From: an uncultured Chloroflexota bacterium
GTDB taxonomy: Bacteria; Chloroflexota; Anaerolineae; Aggregatilineales; Phototrophicaceae
NCBI GenBank assembly: GCA_903904765.1
Contig: CAIVEA010000768.1
Span: 1-7,075, forward strand
DNA: 7,075 nt
Direction of reading: 5' to 3'
Below the pieces are notes generated by a model. That model was given only the letters and a program-made list of their open reading frames with translations, ran no database searches and was not told where the DNA came from. This document shows, piece after piece, positions 3,567-7,075 of this stretch. The translations under genes were made by a program, and so were the position numbers. Within the stretch, counting starts at the first letter, position 1, and each line of letters begins with the position of its first letter.

Positions 3567-5372
3567 TTACGGCGAAATCGGGCGAGTGAGCAGGTACGCT
3601 ACCAGCGCGTCAATATCTTCCGGCGGCACTTTCAGCGCCAGTTGGTGCGCCCCCGGCAGTCGGAACACATCGCCTAGCGTCCGCGCCGCGCCATCGTGCA
3701 GGTACGGGGCGCTCAACCAGAGGTAGCGCAGCGAGGGCGTATCGAACTCCCCGCCCGTGCCGACATCGTAGCGTTTCAAATCCGTTCCCACCGCGCCTAC
3801 ATGACATGACTCGCAGCCCTGTTCCGCGAACACAGCCGCGCCACGTTCGGTTGCCGCTGCGTCCGTCACCGGTGGGGCGGGTGGCCCTTGCAGCGCCGAG
3901 AGGTAGCTTATCAGCACATCCAGATCGAGCGAACGACGCGAATGCGGGTCGCCCAGCGCCGCTGACACGGGGCCATCGGTAATCAAGCCGCTACCGGCCT
4001 GCAAACTACGGATTTTCAGTTCGACATCCGCCAGTTCGTCCCATGTGCCGGAGGCATTGTAGGGTGGGGTTTCCAGCAGGCCGTATAGCGTAGGCGTGCT
4101 GCGTGCTCCATCCGGGAAGCCGCGCCACACACGCCCATCCGAGAGGCCGTCGAAGTGGCAGTTGGCGCAGCTCACCCAGCGGTCGGCGCTCAAACGCGGG
4201 TCGGTGGCGCTGTAGAACAACTGCGAACCGATGATGATATCCACCGGAATATTGAAATCGCTGATCGGAATTTCGTTGGTGACGGTCAGGTTGCGCGTTT
4301 CGATGATTGTCAACGTGCCTTCCAGCGCGTTATAGACGAACAGCAGCGAGTTGTCGCGGTTGAGCAGGATGCCACGCGGATTTGCGCCTACCGGAATATG
4401 AGCGCGGGCGAGTCCGGTTTTCAGGTCAATTACCGAGACATCGTTGCTGCCCGCGTTCGCCACGAACAACCACTCGCGGAAGCGATCCAGCGCCACCGCG
4501 AACGGCATATTCACGGGTTGATCGGCGGTGTCCAGCGTCAGGCGGTTGCCGCGTTGCAGCGCCAGATCGCGCAAACTGAGGACGTTGACCACCGGAAAGA
4601 CCAGCGTATCGTAGGTGGGATGTGGCTCGTCGGCATTGCTGCGCGTCTGCGGCAGATAGGCCAGCCCGCGTGTGATGTCCAGTTCGACAGCCTGCGAGAT
4701 GCCGCTGTCGCGTCCGGTGTGTACGACAGAAATCACTTTGCCCTGCGGCAGATAGATCAGGCTGACATCACCATTCCAGAAGTGGGTGATGTACAAAAAA
4801 TCGCCCCACAGCGCCAGCCCGGACGGGAAGGCCGACACTGGAATGCGGCGTAGCACCGTCCCCGCGTTCACATCCACCTCGACCACTTCGGCGCTGCCCT
4901 GTAGCGTGACAAAAGCGTGGTTGTTTGCGCCCATGATTACGCCGTAAGGTTGCGAACCGCCTAACGGAAGGGCGGTCACGGTTTGCGCCTTCAAATCCAC
5001 CAGCGAGAGCGTATCATCCCCACGATTGGCGGTTACGGCACGCAGGCCATCATCTAGAATCGCCACCGAGCGCGGGTCTTTGCCCACCGGAATCTCTGCA
5101 ACTAGGTCGCCCGTTCCCGGTAGCACCACCGACAAGCTGCTATTGAGCATGTTGGCGACCACCAGCGTGCGGTTGTCCGGCGCGAGCGCCAGCATATTGC
5201 TGGAGACGGATGTCGTCTGGCGCGGGTCGGGCAGGGCGTACAAGGGTAGCGGCGTGGGTTCGGTCTGCGCGGCAGCCGGGATGGGCAGGAGCAGCGCCGC
5301 TAGGCCGACCATGACGCAAACCGCGCCGAGCAGCAGCAGAGCCGTAGGCCGGGGGAATCGGTTGGCGAGCAT
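3567..5372 (-). CDS. Exported YVTN beta-propeller protein fused to a di-heme (MauG/CcP-like) cytochrome c domain
   Basis: Secreted 601-residue c-type cytochrome. Residues 1-35 are a signal peptide: arginines, a long hydrophobic core, then IPAAA before Q36. Next comes a beta-propeller with seven YVTN-like units, at about 70-83 (LVVANMLNSSLSVV), 111-127, 152-168, 192-208, 238-267, 302-317 (LFVANAGSNDVSVIDL) and 343-359. The C-terminal part binds two hemes, CANCH at 402-406 and CESCH at 520-524, each followed by a TPxL motif (426-429 and 545-548). After the second comes APYLHDG, typical of MauG and bacterial di-heme cytochrome c peroxidases. It may oxidise or cross-link a partner or carry electrons; which is not shown. 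I start at the ATG at 5372, 7 nt after GAGAGG; an ATG at 5399 has no good ribosome binding site. It lies 34 nt downstream of the Ig-like protein gene and is probably in the same operon. Confidence 0.9.
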   Translation of the reverse strand: MLANRFPRPTALLLLGAVCVMVGLAALLLPIPAAAQTEPTPLPLYALPDPRQTTSVSSNMLALAPDNRTLVVANMLNSSLSVVLPGTGDLVAEIPVGKDPRSVAILDDGLRAVTANRGDDTLSLVDLKAQTVTALPLGGSQPYGVIMGANNHAFVTLQGSAEVVEVDVNAGTVLRRIPVSAFPSGLALWGDFLYITHFWNGDVSLIYLPQGKVISVVHTGRDSGISQAVELDITRGLAYLPQTRSNADEPHPTYDTLVFPVVNVLSLRDLALQRGNRLTLDTADQPVNMPFAVALDRFREWLFVANAGSNDVSVIDLKTGLARAHIPVGANPRGILLNRDNSLLFVYNALEGTLTIIETRNLTVTNEIPISDFNIPVDIIIGSQLFYSATDPRLSADRWVSCANCHFDGLSDGRVWRGFPDGARSTPTLYGLLETPPYNASGTWDELADVELKIRSLQAGSGLITDGPVSAALGDPHSRRSLDLDVLISYLSALQGPPAPPVTDAAATERGAAVFAEQGCESCHVGAVGTDLKRYDVGTGGEFDTPSLRYLWLSAPYLHDGAARTLGDVFRLPGAHQLALKVPPEDIDALVAYLLTRPISP

Positions 5373-5379
5373 TCCATAT

Positions 5380-5385
5380 CCTCTC
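5380..5385 (-). promoter_or_regulatory. Ribosome binding site of the cytochrome gene
   Basis: GAGAGG on the minus strand, 7 nt before the ATG at 5372. It selects this start over an in-frame ATG at 5399, which lacks a good site. The shorter protein also gives a standard signal peptide with arginines next to the hydrophobic core. Confidence 0.65.
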
Positions 5386-5406
5386 GTGTGGCTTTTCATG
5401 TGACCG

Positions 5407-7075
5407 TTAGCCGAACGTCATCAGGCGGTCATGCCTGACAGTGAAAGTGCGGCTACGCATCTGAAGCTGTCCGCTGGCATCCCTGCCGCTGATGACGAAG
5501 GTCAGCGCCACCCGGTCAGAGGCGGACGCACCATCCCCTTGCCCGTTCACCTCGAAATTGGTGAATCCTTTGCCGAGGTTGGTCGGGTTGTACTGGAAGC
5601 TGAACGAACGTCCGCTGGGGCGCAGCGGTCCCTGCGCCAGCACGAAGCCCGATGTAGCGACGGTGTGATACACCTGCACATCCGTCCAGTCGTTGGGGAT
5701 GGGGAAGTTGAAGTTGTACGGGATTCCGGCGGGGATGCTCACGTCAGAACGGGTGTCGTTCCAGTCCATCGTCCCTGCGTCCGGCGGCAGCACATACACA
5801 AGATACGCACCGTCGGTTGTGCCTAACACGCCGCCAGTGGGCGGCGGCGGCTCGATCTCGCCCGCCGAGGTGCGCCCTTCATGCCGCACCTGTATCTGTA
5901 CTGCCCACACGCCGGCCTCGTCCGCTGCGAAGTTTTGCGACGGGTCGTAGAAATAGCCTGTTGCGGAGGCTGTGCCTTCAAATTCGCGCACCGCGCCGGA
6001 GGGGGCGGTGATGCGAATATGCACCTGTGAGGGCAGCGTGGGCGCGACCTGTCCGGCGACGGTCAACGTATCGCCCAGCGCCAGCACGCTGCCGGGGACG
6101 ATCCCGGTGGGCTGGAAAAAAACGTTGATGTCCTGACCGAGCAGCGAGAGCAGCGCGCCCCCGTTCGGACCGCCTGCTTCGCCGCGATAGGGCGGATACA
6201 CACGCGGGCCGAGGGTGTCGGTCTTGTCGTCAATCACTACGCCCAGCGCAGCATACCCAGAGGCTTCGCTCACTGTGGCGGCGGCGTTGCGGACAATCGC
6301 GCCGCCGAACAGGAAAACGGTATCGCCGGGGCGCAAACCCGTGATGCCCGCGCCAATTTGCCCGTTGAGGGGGTCATCCATATCCCAGTCGAGCGTTAGG
6401 TTGCCGTCCAGTCCGCCTTGCACGAATTGGCGCACCGCCACGCCGGATGTGACCGCGCTCAAATAGGTGTACGACTGGTTGGTGACGCGCTCCGGGGACA
6501 GGCTTGCGCCATACGGGTCATCCGCCGAGGTGAGCATGGCGGCGGGCAGTTCTTGCCCGGTCAACAAGCCATGGAGGGCGGAGTTATCTGGCAGGATGCT
6601 TTGCAGCCATGCGGCATAGTTCCCCGCCGTATCATGGACGCGCAGGGTGGGGCGCAGGTGACTATCCGCGCCGTCCGCCATCCAGACTACATCCCCATTG
6701 TGATACGGATAATTTAGCACCGCCCCGTCGGGCGCGTACTGGCGCAGGTTGAACCACGCCGGACGCTGCGATACCTCTGCTCCGACCACGCCGCGCTGAC
6801 CGCGTGCCAGCAGCGCACTCGTGCCAGAGACCACGCCTGCGCTGCGGAGACTACCCGCCCACAGGCGGCCATCACTGTCGGTAAAGCGTGCTTCGTAGTC
6901 CAGCACGTATTCGCCCGCCGATGGGAAGTGGTACACGTCCGCGCCGCCGGGGAAGTAGCCCTGCGCGTTGGCTGTGCCTTCGATCAGCGTTTCGGTGGGG
7001 GCGCTGCCATCCAGTGGGAAGTGGCGCACGCGCAGCGTGATCTGTGCGGGGACGGCGGGCAGCACGCGCAGGCCG
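5407..7075 (-). CDS. Large surface/secreted protein with repeated Ig-like domains, C-terminal part
   Basis: The reading frame is open to the right edge of the window, so the true start, and any signal peptide, lie outside; 556 residues are visible. Numbering from the internal GTG codon at 7065, a module at about 3-80 (AQITLRV...GTANAQGYF...GEYVLDYEARF...GVVSG) is repeated at about 340-416 (SQVHIRIT...GTASATGYF...GVWAVQIQVRH...GGVLGT). Both read as beta-sandwich Ig/fibronectin-like folds. Between them lies a non-repeated region with VLNYPYHNGDVVWMADG. The C-terminal section, 417-552, is again beta-rich. There are no cysteines, no LPxTG motif and no membrane segment near the C-terminus. It is the upstream neighbour of the propeller-cytochrome gene (34 nt apart), suggesting an extracellular role with it. 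I cannot name a family. Adhesin, carbohydrate-binding or structural envelope protein are options. Confidence 0.8.
   Translation of the reverse strand, partial: GLRVLPAVPAQITLRVRHFPLDGSAPTETLIEGTANAQGYFPGGADVYHFPSAGEYVLDYEARFTDSDGRLWAGSLRSAGVVSGTSALLARGQRGVVGAEVSQRPAWFNLRQYAPDGAVLNYPYHNGDVVWMADGADSHLRPTLRVHDTAGNYAAWLQSILPDNSALHGLLTGQELPAAMLTSADDPYGASLSPERVTNQSYTYLSAVTSGVAVRQFVQGGLDGNLTLDWDMDDPLNGQIGAGITGLRPGDTVFLFGGAIVRNAAATVSEASGYAALGVVIDDKTDTLGPRVYPPYRGEAGGPNGGALLSLLGQDINVFFQPTGIVPGSVLALGDTLTVAGQVAPTLPSQVHIRITAPSGAVREFEGTASATGYFYDPSQNFAADEAGVWAVQIQVRHEGRTSAGEIEPPPPTGGVLGTTDGAYLVYVLPPDAGTMDWNDTRSDVSIPAGIPYNFNFPIPNDWTDVQVYHTVATSGFVLAQGPLRPSGRSFSFQYNPTNLGKGFTNFEVNGQGDGASASDRVALTFVISGRDASGQLQMRSRTFTVRHDRLMTFG

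Noticed and set aside
4155..4853. Plus-strand open frame of 232 codons inside the cytochrome gene
   Set aside because: It is antisense to the propeller region, whose repeats show that the minus strand is the coding one.

Overview
The window (7,075 bp, GC-rich, genes almost all on the minus strand) looks like chromosomal DNA of a free-living bacterium, most likely a member of the Chloroflexota (Anaerolineae-like). That placement is inference. It rests on GC-rich coding sequence with AT-rich promoter pockets, a YVTN beta-propeller/di-heme cytochrome secreted protein, an orphan HNH protein of the type common in Chloroflexota and Cyanobacteria, and two intergenic palindromic repeats of a style common in those genomes. 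No rRNA, tRNA, CRISPR array or insertion-sequence transposase is visible.

Layout, right to left in the direction of transcription. (1) 7075-5407: the 3' part of a large gene for a surface or secreted protein with duplicated Ig-like beta-sandwich modules; its 5' end lies outside the window. (2) 5372-3567, 34 nt downstream and probably co-transcribed: an exported seven-bladed YVTN beta-propeller fused to a C-terminal di-heme (MauG/CcP-like) cytochrome domain. (3) 3566-3258: an intergenic stretch with two palindromic repeat elements, one MITE-like, followed by a good sigma70-type promoter. (4) 3257-2840: an excisionase/MerR-type small helix-turn-helix protein and, one base after its stop codon, a 67-residue unknown protein. 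Next come a small hairpin and a clear intrinsic terminator (2832-2772), and then an 84-residue unknown protein (2740-2486) whose start lies only about 30 nt beyond the terminator. (5) 2485-1929: a long non-coding stretch with GC-rich hairpins and, at its left end, an AT-rich promoter region with palindromes. (6) 1928-1368: an HNH endonuclease-family protein with its own terminator. (7) 1227-1: an ABC-2 type exporter operon, ATPase then permease (5 nt apart; the permease runs off the window), preceded by an 11-bp perfect inverted repeat that looks like a repressor operator.

The two right-hand genes probably act together outside the cytoplasmic membrane: a structural or adhesive surface protein and a heme-containing propeller enzyme or electron carrier. 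The ABC exporter and the HNH protein are separate transcription units. The least explained part is the cluster of small genes at 2486-3257, with its HTH gene, coupled unknown gene and terminator/attenuator-like junction. I found no demonstrable new defence or mobile system; the cluster is the best candidate for something undescribed.
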